Below, piece by piece: positions 1 to 8,000 of a stretch of DNA of 17,862 bases. The stretch is from NCBI GenBank assembly GCA_039808665.1, contig JBDHTO010000012.1:1-17862 (forward strand), written 5' to 3'. The DNA comes from JBDHTO01 sp039808665. Its GTDB lineage: Bacteria; Pseudomonadota; Alphaproteobacteria; Paracaedibacterales; JAKBAR01. A model generated the notes under the pieces. That model was not told the origin of the DNA. It saw only the letters and a program-made list of their open reading frames with translations, and did no database searches. The position numbers and the translations under genes were made by a program. Numbering within the stretch: position 1 is the first letter of the stretch; every line of letters starts with the position of its first letter.

Positions 1-387
1 GCTTCCATGGGTGGGCCTGATATTGGTGGTATCGGATTTGGTGCGGGAATTGAAAGACTCATGTTGTTATCTCAATTGAAACCCACACCTTTTCCTTTTT
101 ATGTGCTGATTCCCCTCGATGAAAGTGCTGAAGAGGAAGGATTTATTTTTGCGCAAAAGCTCAGAAGTCTCGGCCTTTATGTGGAGTATGGTTTCTCTGG
201 AAATGCAGGAAAACGTATGAAACGTGCCGACAAAATGGGAATGAAAGAAGCTCTGTTGTTTGACTCAGAAGGCCTTCGCAGTGGCAGAATAATGCTAAAA
301 AACCTGGAAACCGGGGATCAAAAAGAGTTATCATTCAACACCCTAGAAAATCTCATTGAAACACTTAAACAGCACAAAGATCGTTAA
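1..387 (+). CDS. hisS: Histidyl-tRNA synthetase, C-terminal part (5' end outside window)
   Basis: Charges tRNA-His with histidine in the cytoplasm. Only the last 128 codons are present; the frame is open from base 1. The segment opens with class II synthetase motif 3 (GGIGFGAGIERLML, with the ATP-contacting arginine in the IER triplet). It continues into the small alpha/beta anticodon-binding domain typical of HisRS, GlyRS, ThrRS and ProRS (from about PFYVLIPLDES through GKRMKRADKMGMKEALLF). The stop lies 2 bases before the prfA ATG, so the two are probably co-transcribed. HisZ, the paralogue acting in histidine synthesis, usually lacks this C-terminal domain, so hisS is the better call. Confidence 0.93.
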   Translation, partial: ASMGGPDIGGIGFGAGIERLMLLSQLKPTPFPFYVLIPLDESAEEEGFIFAQKLRSLGLYVEYGFSGNAGKRMKRADKMGMKEALLFDSEGLRSGRIMLKNLETGDQKELSFNTLENLIETLKQHKDR

Positions 388-389
388 TC

Positions 390-1469
390 ATGTCTTTTCG
401 TCATAAACTCGATAAACTCCTCGCACGTCACCTAGAGCTTTCTGAAAAGCTTGCTTCCCCTGACATAAATCCAAGTGATTACGCGAAAATGTCTAAGGAG
501 TTTTCAGATCTCACTCCTGTCGCAGAGGGGATTCGTTCTCTTTTGGATACGGAAAAACAATTCTTAGAGCTGACAGAGATGCTGAAAGATGCAAGCTTGG
601 ACAAGGAATTTAAAGAGCTCGCTGAGGTTGAAGCTCAAGAACTGAAAGAGAGTCTTCCAAATCTTGAGCATGATCTTAAAATTCTTCTACTTCCCAAAGA
701 TATTGATGATGATAAGAACGCTATTCTCGAAGTTCGTGCGGGAACAGGGGGGGATGAAGCGGCCCTTTTTGCCAGTGATCTTTTCCGAATGTACCAAAGA
801 TATAGCGAAGTCAAAGGGTGGAAATTTGAAATCCTTGCCATGAACGATACGGGAATTGGTGGACTTAAAGAAGCCAGTATGTCTATTTCTGGAAAGGGTG
901 TGTTTGCGCGTTTGAAATATGAATCAGGTGTGCATCGTGTGCAACGTGTCCCAGAAACAGAAGCATCCGGTCGTATTCACACATCCGCAGCGACAGTAGC
1001 TGTTCTTCCAGAGGTTGAGGACGTCGATATTCATATTGAGGAAAAGGATTTGATTATCGATACCTATCGTGCCTCAGGTGCAGGTGGCCAGCACGTTAAC
1101 ACAACGGATAGTGCGATTCGTATTACTCACGTTCCCACAGGCGTTGTTGTGACCCAGCAGGATGAGCGCTCTCAACACAAAAACCGTGCAAAAGCCATGA
1201 AAATTCTTCGTGCAAAAATTTATGAAGCGGAGCGTGCAAAAAAAGATGCGGAACGTGCCGCGTCCCGCCGTTCTCAGGTAGGTTCAGGAGATCGCTCAGA
1301 ACGTATTCGTACCTATAACTTTCCACAAGGTCGTGTTTCTGATCACCGTGTGAACCTTACACTGTATAAGATTGATCAAATTATGGAAGGTCAGGCCCTT
1401 GATGATGTGATTGATGTCCTTATTGCAGAGGATCAAGCAGCCAAACTTGCTGATGCGGGTGATGAATAA
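390..1469 (+). CDS. prfA: Peptide chain release factor 1
   Basis: RF1 recognises UAA and UAG in the ribosomal A site and triggers hydrolysis of peptidyl-tRNA. The 359-residue length is normal for the family. The catalytic GGQ motif is at residues 232-234 within SGAGGQHVN; its glutamine is the usual methylation target. The stop-codon-reading tripeptide is PET at 188-190, which fits the RF1 PxT pattern and not the SPF of RF2. The N-terminal helical domain starts at the chosen ATG, and the start is preceded by only a weak purine stretch, so translation may be coupled to hisS 2 bases upstream. The methyltransferase gene prmC, often the next gene, is not here; rdgB follows instead. Confidence 0.97.
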   Translation: MSFRHKLDKLLARHLELSEKLASPDINPSDYAKMSKEFSDLTPVAEGIRSLLDTEKQFLELTEMLKDASLDKEFKELAEVEAQELKESLPNLEHDLKILLLPKDIDDDKNAILEVRAGTGGDEAALFASDLFRMYQRYSEVKGWKFEILAMNDTGIGGLKEASMSISGKGVFARLKYESGVHRVQRVPETEASGRIHTSAATVAVLPEVEDVDIHIEEKDLIIDTYRASGAGGQHVNTTDSAIRITHVPTGVVVTQQDERSQHKNRAKAMKILRAKIYEAERAKKDAERAASRRSQVGSGDRSERIRTYNFPQGRVSDHRVNLTLYKIDQIMEGQALDDVIDVLIAEDQAAKLADAGDE

Positions 1470-1472
1470 GTG

Positions 1473-2072
1473 ATGAAACAAACCCTCGTCATGGCAACAC
1501 ATAATGCGGGAAAGCTGGCAGCGATGCAAAAGGCATTTGCCGATTTTCCTTTTGAGATTCAATCGATTACAGATTTTACAGACAAGATACCTGAGGAAAC
1601 AGGAACAACATTTGAAGAGAATTCACTCATTAAAGCGCGCACTGCTTTTCATCTTACGGGCATGCCTTCTGTGGCAGATGATTCCGGTCTTTCCATTGAT
1701 GCATTGGGTGGTGCACCAGGGGTTTATGCTGCTGATCTGGCAACAGAGGAAGACGGTACACGGAATTACCCAAAAGCGTTTGAATTATTGAAACATCAGT
1801 TGGGTGAAGAAGATAAGACGGCACGTTTTGTGGGTGTGATTGCCTATGTGGATAGGGATGTTGAAAAACTCATTCGTGCAGAAACCGTGGGTGTTGTTGA
1901 TTTTTCATCTTATATTCATTTGGATAAAGAAACCTTTGGTTATGACCCAATCTTTATTCCTGAAGGGGATACACGCACCTATGCTCAGATGGGCGCTGAG
2001 GAAAAAGCAACATATTCACACAGATCAAAAGCCATTAACCTTTTAAAGGTATGGTTGCTTGAGCGTTTATAG
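1473..2072 (+). CDS. rdgB: RdgB/HAM1 family non-canonical purine NTP pyrophosphatase
   Basis: Hydrolyses dITP, XTP and related deaminated purine nucleotides to monophosphates, keeping them out of DNA and RNA. The 199-residue protein shows the family signatures in order: an N-terminal ATHNAGKL substrate loop, ETGTTFEENSLIKA with conserved acidic residues, ADDSGL with the catalytic aspartates, FGYDPIF, and a C-terminal SHRSKA. A GTG lies directly before the ATG (1470), so the start could be one codon earlier; the ATG gives the expected N terminus. The gene begins immediately after the prfA stop, indicating an operon. The stretch between about residues 125 and 150 is divergent from typical RdgB, but the active-site motifs are intact. 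Confidence 0.95.
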   Translation: MKQTLVMATHNAGKLAAMQKAFADFPFEIQSITDFTDKIPEETGTTFEENSLIKARTAFHLTGMPSVADDSGLSIDALGGAPGVYAADLATEEDGTRNYPKAFELLKHQLGEEDKTARFVGVIAYVDRDVEKLIRAETVGVVDFSSYIHLDKETFGYDPIFIPEGDTRTYAQMGAEEKATYSHRSKAINLLKVWLLERL

Positions 2073-2090
2073 AGAGGATGAGAGAAAGTT

Positions 2091-3188
2091 ATGGGATTTA
2101 ATTGTGGTATTGTGGGACTTCCTAATGTGGGGAAATCAACGCTCTTTAATGCTTTGACAGCAACACAGTCAGCAGAAGCTGCAAACTATCCTTTTTGCAC
2201 GATTGAACCCAATGTAGGGCGTGTGGGTGTGCCGGATCCAAGGCTTGATCAACTGGCCGCTATTGCGGGTTCTCAAAAAATTATTCCTACACAACTCGAA
2301 TTCATGGATATCGCGGGCCTTGTCCGAGGGGCGAGCAAAGGTGAGGGTCTCGGTAACCAATTCCTAGGTCATATCCGTCAGGTGGATGCCATCATTCACG
2401 TCCTTCGTTGTTTTGAGGATACGGATATTACTCACGTAGACGGTTCTGTGGATCCACTTCGTGATCTTACAACCATTGAAACGGAACTCCTTCTTTCGGA
2501 TATGGAGAGTTTGGAAAAACGTATTCTCAACCTTTCCAAAAAGGCTAAGGGTGGAGACAAAGAATCCAAAGAAATGCTTGAGATTGCGGAAAAAGTGCTT
2601 GTCCTTCTTCAGGAAGGAAAAGCGGCGTCACATTATAAACCGAGCAAAGAACAAAAATCTCTCTTTGATCAACTACATCTTTTGACATCAAAACCGATCC
2701 TTTATGCGTGTAATGTGAGCGAGGGCGAAGCAGCAAAGGGGAATGAGCACAGCAAGCGTGTTTTTGAATATGCTGCAAAGCATGGTGCAAAAGCGGTTGT
2801 GATTTCTGCAGCGATTGAAGCTGAAGTTGCTACTTTGCCCAAAGAGGATCAGGATGAATTTCTCTCAAGCATGGGATTGAAGGAAACAGGACTGAATCAA
2901 ATCGTCCGCGAAGGGTATAACCTTTTGGATCTTTTGACGTTTTTTACCGTGGGACCAAAAGAAGCACGTGCGTGGACAACAACAAAGGGATCCAAAGCAC
3001 CTCAAGCAGCTGGATGCATCCATACGGATTTTGAGCGGGGCTTTATTTGTGCAGAAACAGTGGCCTTTGATGACTATGTCACATGCCAAGGTGAGGCAGG
3101 GGCTAAAAATGCTGGAAAACTTCGCCTTGAAGGACGTGATTATATTGCCCAAGATGGAGATGTTTTCCACTTCAGATTTAATGTCTAG
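2091..3188 (+). CDS. ychF: Redox-regulated ATPase/GTPase YchF (OLA1 family)
   Basis: A TRAFAC-class P-loop NTPase of the Obg/YchF family that associates with ribosomes; members usually prefer ATP over GTP. The Walker A/G1 motif is GLPNVGKS at residues 9-16. The Obg-like switch region includes NYPFCTIEPNVG. G3 is DIAGLVRGASKGEGLGN, and the NKxD guanine-specificity motif is replaced by NVSE (in YACNVSEGE), the YchF hallmark. A coiled-coil insertion (about 130-200) and a C-terminal TGS domain (about 280-363, including FTVGPKEARAWT and GFICAETVAFDDY) follow. The 365-residue length is standard. A purine-rich GAGAGGATGAGAG stretch lies upstream of the ATG. Its stop codon directly abuts the recO start. 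Confidence 0.97.
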   Translation: MGFNCGIVGLPNVGKSTLFNALTATQSAEAANYPFCTIEPNVGRVGVPDPRLDQLAAIAGSQKIIPTQLEFMDIAGLVRGASKGEGLGNQFLGHIRQVDAIIHVLRCFEDTDITHVDGSVDPLRDLTTIETELLLSDMESLEKRILNLSKKAKGGDKESKEMLEIAEKVLVLLQEGKAASHYKPSKEQKSLFDQLHLLTSKPILYACNVSEGEAAKGNEHSKRVFEYAAKHGAKAVVISAAIEAEVATLPKEDQDEFLSSMGLKETGLNQIVREGYNLLDLLTFFTVGPKEARAWTTTKGSKAPQAAGCIHTDFERGFICAETVAFDDYVTCQGEAGAKNAGKLRLEGRDYIAQDGDVFHFRFNV

Positions 3189-3887
3189 ATGCAAAAGATT
3201 GTTGATGAAGGTTTACTGATTCACAAGCGACCCTTCTCGGAAAGCAAGGCTGTTGTTTCCATTTTTACAAAAGAGCACGGTCGCGTGTGTGGGATGTTGC
3301 GTCTTTCTAAAAAAGAACCCCTCGATATTGCAACGGTTGGAAAAGTAACATGGAATGCCCGACTCTCGGATCAGTTGGGCATGTTTACCTTTGAACCCCT
3401 AGAATCGCTTTTTCAACAGGCCTATGGTGCTTATCAAGATCTTTTGTGTCTTCAAAGTTTAAGCGCGCTTTTGCATTCTCTTTTGAGCGAGCGTCACCCC
3501 TATCTTGAGGTATACAAAGCGCTTGAAGAGTTTATTGTTTATTTAAAAAACGGTCTTGGTGTTTTTGGATATATACGGTTTGAGCAACAACTTCTGAGTG
3601 AGCTTGGTTTTGCTTTGGATTTGACAGAATGTGCGGTGACAAAAGCAACAGATAATCTTGTCTATATTTCCCCAAAATCCGGGCGTGCGGTGTCAAAAAG
3701 CGCGGGCTTGGCCTATCACGACAAACTTTTCCCTCTTTCTCCCTTATTTTCGGGGCGGGAAGGAGGATGTGAAAAAGAGGCACTTTCCATCCTTGGGTAT
3801 TTTTTAAAAAAACATCTCATTCAGGATCTCCCAAGCCCAAGAATACAGCTTGAAAATATGCTCCAACCTCGAGAAATTGCATCCTAA
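3189..3887 (+). CDS. recO: DNA repair protein RecO
   Basis: Mediator of the RecFOR pathway that loads RecA onto SSB-coated single-stranded DNA and anneals complementary strands. The N-terminal OB-fold region reads DEGLLIHKRPFSES, then a GRV-type strand, which matches the family. The C-terminal part contains FALDLTECAVTKATDNLVY and SPKSGRAVS, a signature typical of alphaproteobacterial RecO. Length is 232 residues, close to the usual 240. The ATG begins on the base after the ychF stop, with no clear ribosome binding site, suggesting translational coupling. The 3' end overlaps by 4 bases the end of the convergent small gene on the other strand. Confidence 0.93.
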   Translation: MQKIVDEGLLIHKRPFSESKAVVSIFTKEHGRVCGMLRLSKKEPLDIATVGKVTWNARLSDQLGMFTFEPLESLFQQAYGAYQDLLCLQSLSALLHSLLSERHPYLEVYKALEEFIVYLKNGLGVFGYIRFEQQLLSELGFALDLTECAVTKATDNLVYISPKSGRAVSKSAGLAYHDKLFPLSPLFSGREGGCEKEALSILGYFLKKHLIQDLPSPRIQLENMLQPREIAS

Positions 3888-4129
3888 GGGGCAAGAAGCG
3901 CAACAATCCTTGCGGCTTCTGTTAATTCCTTTAACCAATCCCGTGGTTTTTTTGAGCCCACAGGTGTACTCGGTACAGAAGACTCTGGGGTTGTTTCTTC
4001 TGAGGGGGAAGGTGTTGTTGCCGTGGAGGGGGGAGGCAAATCCAAAAAATCTTCTGCTTCAATCTCTTTTTGAGGTGGTGTTGACCAGGCAACTGTCGAT
4101 ATCAAGGTAAGCAGTATTAAAGTTTTCAT
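3884..4129 (-). CDS. Small exported protein with Pro/Thr/Ser-rich linker, unknown function
   Basis: Not recognised. The 81-residue product starts with a short signal-peptide-like segment (MKTLILLTLISTVAWS, cleavage likely near residue 16). A low-complexity stretch rich in Pro, Thr, Ser and Glu follows (about 30-58), then a short charged, probably helical C terminus (KKPRDWLKELTEAARIVALL). An AGAAGGG ribosome binding site lies about 9 bases before the ATG. The gene is second in a two-gene minus-strand unit, 14 bases after the 137-residue exported protein, and its stop overlaps the end of recO by 4 bases. The Pro/Ser/Thr region may span periplasm or peptidoglycan; this is inference. The signal sequence and the ribosome site favour a real gene. 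Confidence 0.68.
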   Translation of the reverse strand: MKTLILLTLISTVAWSTPPQKEIEAEDFLDLPPPSTATTPSPSEETTPESSVPSTPVGSKKPRDWLKELTEAARIVALLAP

Positions 4130-4143
4130 GGTTTCGTTCCCTT

Positions 4144-4557
4144 CTAAATTTTAATACCTTTTCCAAGAGTGTTTAAGAATCTTAGGAGTGTCGTCAGACT
4201 CTCAGGTGGTTTTTCTTTGAGATAAAGGGCAAGGGCAAAGAGTGTGAGAGTGGCTGCGATCTTGCTCTTATTCTCTGTGGGTGCTGTGAACATGCTCCGA
4301 AAAGCTTGCTCTATGCGACGGTTTAAAAGTTCATTGAACAAAAAGGTTCCAGAAAGAAAAGCTGTGGTTTTTGCAAGTGTACGCACAGGTCCTTTTTTCC
4401 CTTCCATAAGAGGGATCAACGCCAAAGATGTGACAGCGGCACTCGAGACGAGTCTCATGGTGCGGTTGAAACGAGCAGAATTATCCCCATCCTCGTGAGA
4501 AGATGCAGACTGTACAGAACATGCAAGAAAAAGAAGGGGAAGGATAAATTTTTTCAT
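4144..4557 (-). CDS. Exported or membrane protein of unknown function, possible lipoprotein
   Basis: Not recognised. The 137-residue product begins with a signal sequence (MKKFILPLLFLACSVQSASS). It could be cleaved by signal peptidase II at the LFLAC lipobox or by signal peptidase I after the following VQSA; the sequence does not decide. The mature part has a hydrophobic stretch (VSSAAVTSLALIPLM, about 37-51), a second one around 66-80 and a third near 105-113 (LTLFALALYL), separated by basic loops, so it may be membrane-associated. An AGAAG ribosome site lies about 10 bases before the ATG. It is the first gene of a minus-strand pair of exported proteins and is divergent from parC across 130 bases. 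Confidence 0.7.
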   Translation of the reverse strand: MKKFILPLLFLACSVQSASSHEDGDNSARFNRTMRLVSSAAVTSLALIPLMEGKKGPVRTLAKTTAFLSGTFLFNELLNRRIEQAFRSMFTAPTENKSKIAATLTLFALALYLKEKPPESLTTLLRFLNTLGKGIKI

Positions 4558-4580
4558 GGGAAAACACTTCTAATAACCCT

Positions 4581-4608
4581 TTGACATATCTTAGACCCCA
4601 TCTTAAAT
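4581..4608 (+). promoter_or_regulatory. Candidate sigma-70-type promoter for parC
   Basis: A perfect TTGACA at 4581-4586 is followed, after 16 bases, by TTAAAT (4603-4608, four of six matches to TATAAT). It lies in the 130-base gap between divergent genes. A second good -10 hexamer, TATACT at 4655-4660, is nearer the parC start but has only a poor -35 (TGGCGA). Either could be used. The GAGGA ribosome site of parC is at 4677-4681. Confidence 0.4.
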
Positions 4609-4687
4609 AAGGGGAAGGGGGTATTGTGTCGTGGCGATATTTTTGCGCTTAAGATATACTGACCCTGGGTTTATGTGAGGAAAAATA

Positions 4688-6898
4688 ATGTCGGCGATTG
4701 AGAAAATTGAGTTTAATGAAGCACTGGGGGAGCGTTATCTTGCCTACGCCTTATCGACAATTCTCTCTCGTTCTTTGCCTGATGTTCGAGATGGGTTGAA
4801 ACCTGTTCATCGTCGTCTTCTTTATGCGATGCATGAACTTAAACTCAACCCTCAAAGTAGTTTTAAGAAATCAGCTCGTGTCGTCGGTGATGTCATGGGT
4901 AAATTTCACCCCCATGGTGATGCCTCTATTTATGATGCCTTGGTGCGGTTGGCTCAGGATTTTTCGGTGCGTTATCCCCTTATCGACGGTCAGGGAAACT
5001 TTGGAAACATCGATGGAGATAACCCAGCAGCCATGCGTTATACAGAAGCGCGTCTGACAGGGATTGGTGCGTTGCTTCTTGAAGGGATTGACGAAGAAAC
5101 TGTAGATTTTACCAAAACCTATGACGAGGAGAGTGAAGAACCCCTCGTGTTTCCGGCGTGTTTTCCAAATCTTCTCGCGAATGGATCCACAGGAATTGCG
5201 GTGGGAATGGCAACATCCATTCCGCCTCATAACCTCGAAGAGCTTTGCCAGGGTATGATTGCCCTTCTTGAGAATCCAGAGCTTTCTGATGAACAGCTTC
5301 TTGAACATATCCCTGGTCCCGATTTTCCAACTGGGGGGGTGTTGGTTGAAAGCCGCGAATCCATTTTACAAACCTATACTACGGGTCGCGGAAGTTTTCG
5401 TGTGCGCGCCTCCTATATCAAAGAGGAGCTTAAGGGCGGAGGGTATCAGCTTGTGGTGACAAGCATTCCCTACATGGTTCAAAAAAGCAAGCTCATTGAA
5501 AAAATGGCGCAACTCCTTTTTGAGAAGAAATTGCCTCTCATGTCTAATTTTATGGATGAGTCGAGTGAGGATTTGCGGATTGTGATTGAGCCTAAATCAC
5601 GCAATATTGATCCTGAAATGTTGATGGAGTCGCTCTTTAAACAAACAGAGTTGGAATCACGATTTTCCTTAAATATGAATGTGCTGAGTTTGGAGAAACG
5701 TCCTGAAGTCCTCTCTCTTCGCACAACTCTTTCTCAATTCCTTGTGCATCGCTTTGATATCCTTCAAAAGCGAACTCAATACCGCTTGAATCAAATCATC
5801 TCAAGGCTTGAGCTTTTGGATGGTTATCTTATTGTTTACCTAAATCTGGACGAAGTGATTCAGATTATTCGCGAACACGATGATCCAAAAGCGGAACTTA
5901 TGCAGCGCTTTCAACTCACTGAAAATCAGGTTGAGGCAGTTTTGAATATGCGCCTCAGGTCACTTCGTAAGCTCCAAGAAATTGAAATACGCGCGGAGCA
6001 CGATAAACTTTCCAAAGAAAAAGAAGGCCTCGATAAACTTCTTGGGAGTGATAAACTCCAAAGGTCATATCTTAGGAAATCTTTTGAATCGCTCGTTAAG
6101 GATTTTGGAAAAAATACCGAACTTGGAAAGCGTCGCACAGAAATCTCAACGCCACCTAAAGAAATCACCATTTTAGATATCATGCCCATAGAGGTTGAAC
6201 CCGTGACCATTATTTGCTCTGAGAAAGGGTGGATTCGTGTTCAAAAAGGACATGTCAAGGGTGAGGACATTAAGTACAAAGAGGGAGATGCAGAGCGTTT
6301 TGTGATTCCGTGTCAAAGTCATCAAAAAATTCTGATCTTTACCAAGCTTGGCAAATCTTACACCTTGACTACGGATAAACTTCCCGGAGGTCGCTCTCAG
6401 GGCGATTCCCTCCGGTTGATGGTGGATATGGAGCCTGAGGATGAGATTCTTTTTGTGGGGGCCATTCCCCTCGAAAAAGCAGATTATTTGCTGATCAATA
6501 ACAAGGGTAAGGGCTTCCGTATTGAATCTGGAAATTTGATGGCTCAGACACGTCAGGGAAAGCAAATTTTTAATATTTCCGGAAATACAGAGTATGTGAT
6601 GGCTTGTATCTTACTGGAAAAAACGCATCTTGCCATGATTGGAACCCACCGTAAACTCTTGATTCAGCCGATTGATGATATTCCTTTCCTTATGCGAGGA
6701 CAGGGGGTGACGCTGCATAAGTATAAGGAAGCGGAAGTTTCTGATATTCTTTTAATGAATGCTGAAGAGGGGCTGACATATCGTCGCGGTCTTCAGGTTG
6801 TTAAGGAAATGGATCTTCTTCCCTGGACCGGAAAAAGAGGTGCTATTGGTAAACTTGCGCCACTTGGCTTTCCACGTTCTAACAAATTTAACGGATAA
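4688..6898 (+). CDS. parC: DNA topoisomerase IV subunit A
   Basis: Type IIA topoisomerase breakage-reunion subunit; with ParE it decatenates daughter chromosomes. The N-terminal winged-helix/tower region holds LPDVRDGLKPVHRRLLYAM, GKFHPHGD (71-78) and AAMRYTEARL with the catalytic tyrosine at 118. A coiled-coil arm follows (about 375-475, with LNLDEVIQIIREHDDPK), then a reduced beta-pinwheel C-terminal domain. The length of 736 residues and the absence of a QRRGGKG GyrA box support ParC and not GyrA. The quinolone-contact position corresponding to E. coli ParC Ser80 is Ala79 here. A GAGGA ribosome site sits 6 bases before the ATG. Confidence 0.96.
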   Translation: MSAIEKIEFNEALGERYLAYALSTILSRSLPDVRDGLKPVHRRLLYAMHELKLNPQSSFKKSARVVGDVMGKFHPHGDASIYDALVRLAQDFSVRYPLIDGQGNFGNIDGDNPAAMRYTEARLTGIGALLLEGIDEETVDFTKTYDEESEEPLVFPACFPNLLANGSTGIAVGMATSIPPHNLEELCQGMIALLENPELSDEQLLEHIPGPDFPTGGVLVESRESILQTYTTGRGSFRVRASYIKEELKGGGYQLVVTSIPYMVQKSKLIEKMAQLLFEKKLPLMSNFMDESSEDLRIVIEPKSRNIDPEMLMESLFKQTELESRFSLNMNVLSLEKRPEVLSLRTTLSQFLVHRFDILQKRTQYRLNQIISRLELLDGYLIVYLNLDEVIQIIREHDDPKAELMQRFQLTENQVEAVLNMRLRSLRKLQEIEIRAEHDKLSKEKEGLDKLLGSDKLQRSYLRKSFESLVKDFGKNTELGKRRTEISTPPKEITILDIMPIEVEPVTIICSEKGWIRVQKGHVKGEDIKYKEGDAERFVIPCQSHQKILIFTKLGKSYTLTTDKLPGGRSQGDSLRLMVDMEPEDEILFVGAIPLEKADYLLINNKGKGFRIESGNLMAQTRQGKQIFNISGNTEYVMACILLEKTHLAMIGTHRKLLIQPIDDIPFLMRGQGVTLHKYKEAEVSDILLMNAEEGLTYRRGLQVVKEMDLLPWTGKRGAIGKLAPLGFPRSNKFNG

Positions 6899-6955
6899 TT
6901 ATTCTATTTTCATAACGGATCATTTTTGCCACCATAGATTGTTGTTTAACAAAAT

Positions 6956-7414
6956 ATGGGAATGTTTATGCATACCGTTTATAAGAAATTATTTATTCTG
7001 TTATTTCTCCAAGGCGCCATGGGAGCAGCCTCTTATGCTGCTTCAACCGATAGTGAAGGTTTTAAGTCTCCTGTAAAGCTCAATGTCTCTCGTATAGATG
7101 TCAGTGACGAAGAGGACATCGCTGATTCAGAATCTCCTCGAACCCAAAAAGAAAAAGCCAAACAAAATATTTCAGAGCATGCATCAAAACTGATCGCTGA
7201 GCTGGATAAAATGAAGGAGCAAAAATATGCTGCGCGTGACTCTAAAATAGCAGAAGGTATTTTAATTGATTTAAAATCAGCCGTCAGAGAGCTTGATCAA
7301 AAGGACCAATCCCATAGTGCTCTGTTTAAGCTGAAGTTTGTTTCAAGTAAAAAAATAACGGATAACGTTCTCAAAGAAATGAAAGCCACAGCAGGAAAAT
7401 ACCTGACTTCATAA
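6956..7414 (+). CDS. Exported, probably helical protein of unknown function
   Basis: Not recognised. The 152-residue product has a clear signal peptide (basic VYKK, hydrophobic LFILLFLQGAMGAA, cleavage likely after SYA near residue 28). The mature part is highly charged and probably alpha-helical or coiled-coil (about 60-130, from PRTQKEKAKQ through AVRELDQKDQ), with no cysteines. Three in-frame ATGs at 6956, 6962 and 6968 are possible starts. Only the third has a GGGA purine run at a fair distance, so the true start may be 6968; the signal peptide is intact in all cases. It follows parC by 57 bases and ends 4 bases before the convergent lolA stop. A periplasmic or secreted role is inference. 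Confidence 0.72.
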   Translation: MGMFMHTVYKKLFILLFLQGAMGAASYAASTDSEGFKSPVKLNVSRIDVSDEEDIADSESPRTQKEKAKQNISEHASKLIAELDKMKEQKYAARDSKIAEGILIDLKSAVRELDQKDQSHSALFKLKFVSSKKITDNVLKEMKATAGKYLTS

Positions 7415-7418
7415 AAAC

Positions 7419-8000
7419 TTATTTAAGCTGGAATTCCTTTTTATCGAGGGAGATTCCAGCTTCAATATCCGCGAGGATGACATCCGTAATATTTCCCGAT
7501 GCGTCAAGCATACGCCACTGGACAAGAGAAAATGGTTGTGGACGAAAGATAAGTGTTAATGTGGGGCCGTCTGGATCATCCTTTTGTGCAACTTCGAGCA
7601 TAATCATACCAGCAACCTCAGCAAGGGATTTGATGTGTGCATCATTTTTAAAATCGAGCGAAGGCTTTAGAAGAAGGGACGCAGGGGTTCTCCATACCTC
7701 ATATTCTGTGATACCATCGGCATCTTTTTGTTTAAAGTAATCGCCATCACAGGATAATTGAAGTTGAGGTGCGCCTGTATAATCAAAACGCAAATGATGG
7801 GGTCTTAGCCATTTAAAGGTTCCGTTCCTCGTTTCACGATCCGTTACCTGGACAAATTTTGCACGCATGGTGTGAATGCCATTCAAAAACCCTTGAATTT
7901 TTGAAAGAAGAGCTTCCTGGGCGGGGTTAAGCTGCATAGGTTTTGCAGCGATCGCGATACTCATAAAGCTAAAAAAAAGGGGGATAAAATATTTAAGCAT
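7419..8000 (-). CDS. lolA: Outer-membrane lipoprotein carrier protein LolA
   Basis: Periplasmic chaperone that takes lipoproteins released by LolCDE across the periplasm to the outer membrane. The chosen ATG at 8000 gives a 193-residue precursor with a signal peptide (MLKYFIPLFFSFMSIAIA, cleavage near AIA/AKP). The frame is open further upstream to 8249, but that part lies inside ftsK and would bury the signal peptide. Family features include an early helix, then FVQVTDRETRNGTFKWLRPHHLRFDY, the usual strand with the F-x-W-x-R-P-x-x-x-R-F pattern, and a C-terminal VILADIEAGISLDKKEFQL. The ATG overlaps the ftsK stop by 8 bases, so it is probably translationally coupled. The ftsK-lolA adjacency is widely conserved in proteobacteria. 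Confidence 0.88.
   Translation of the reverse strand: MLKYFIPLFFSFMSIAIAAKPMQLNPAQEALLSKIQGFLNGIHTMRAKFVQVTDRETRNGTFKWLRPHHLRFDYTGAPQLQLSCDGDYFKQKDADGITEYEVWRTPASLLLKPSLDFKNDAHIKSLAEVAGMIMLEVAQKDDPDGPTLTLIFRPQPFSLVQWRMLDASGNITDVILADIEAGISLDKKEFQLK

Noticed and set aside
4244..4498. 84-codon + strand frame opposite the 137-residue exported protein
   Set aside because: The minus-strand gene has a signal sequence and ribosome site, whereas this frame has neither a good ribosome site nor a coherent protein.
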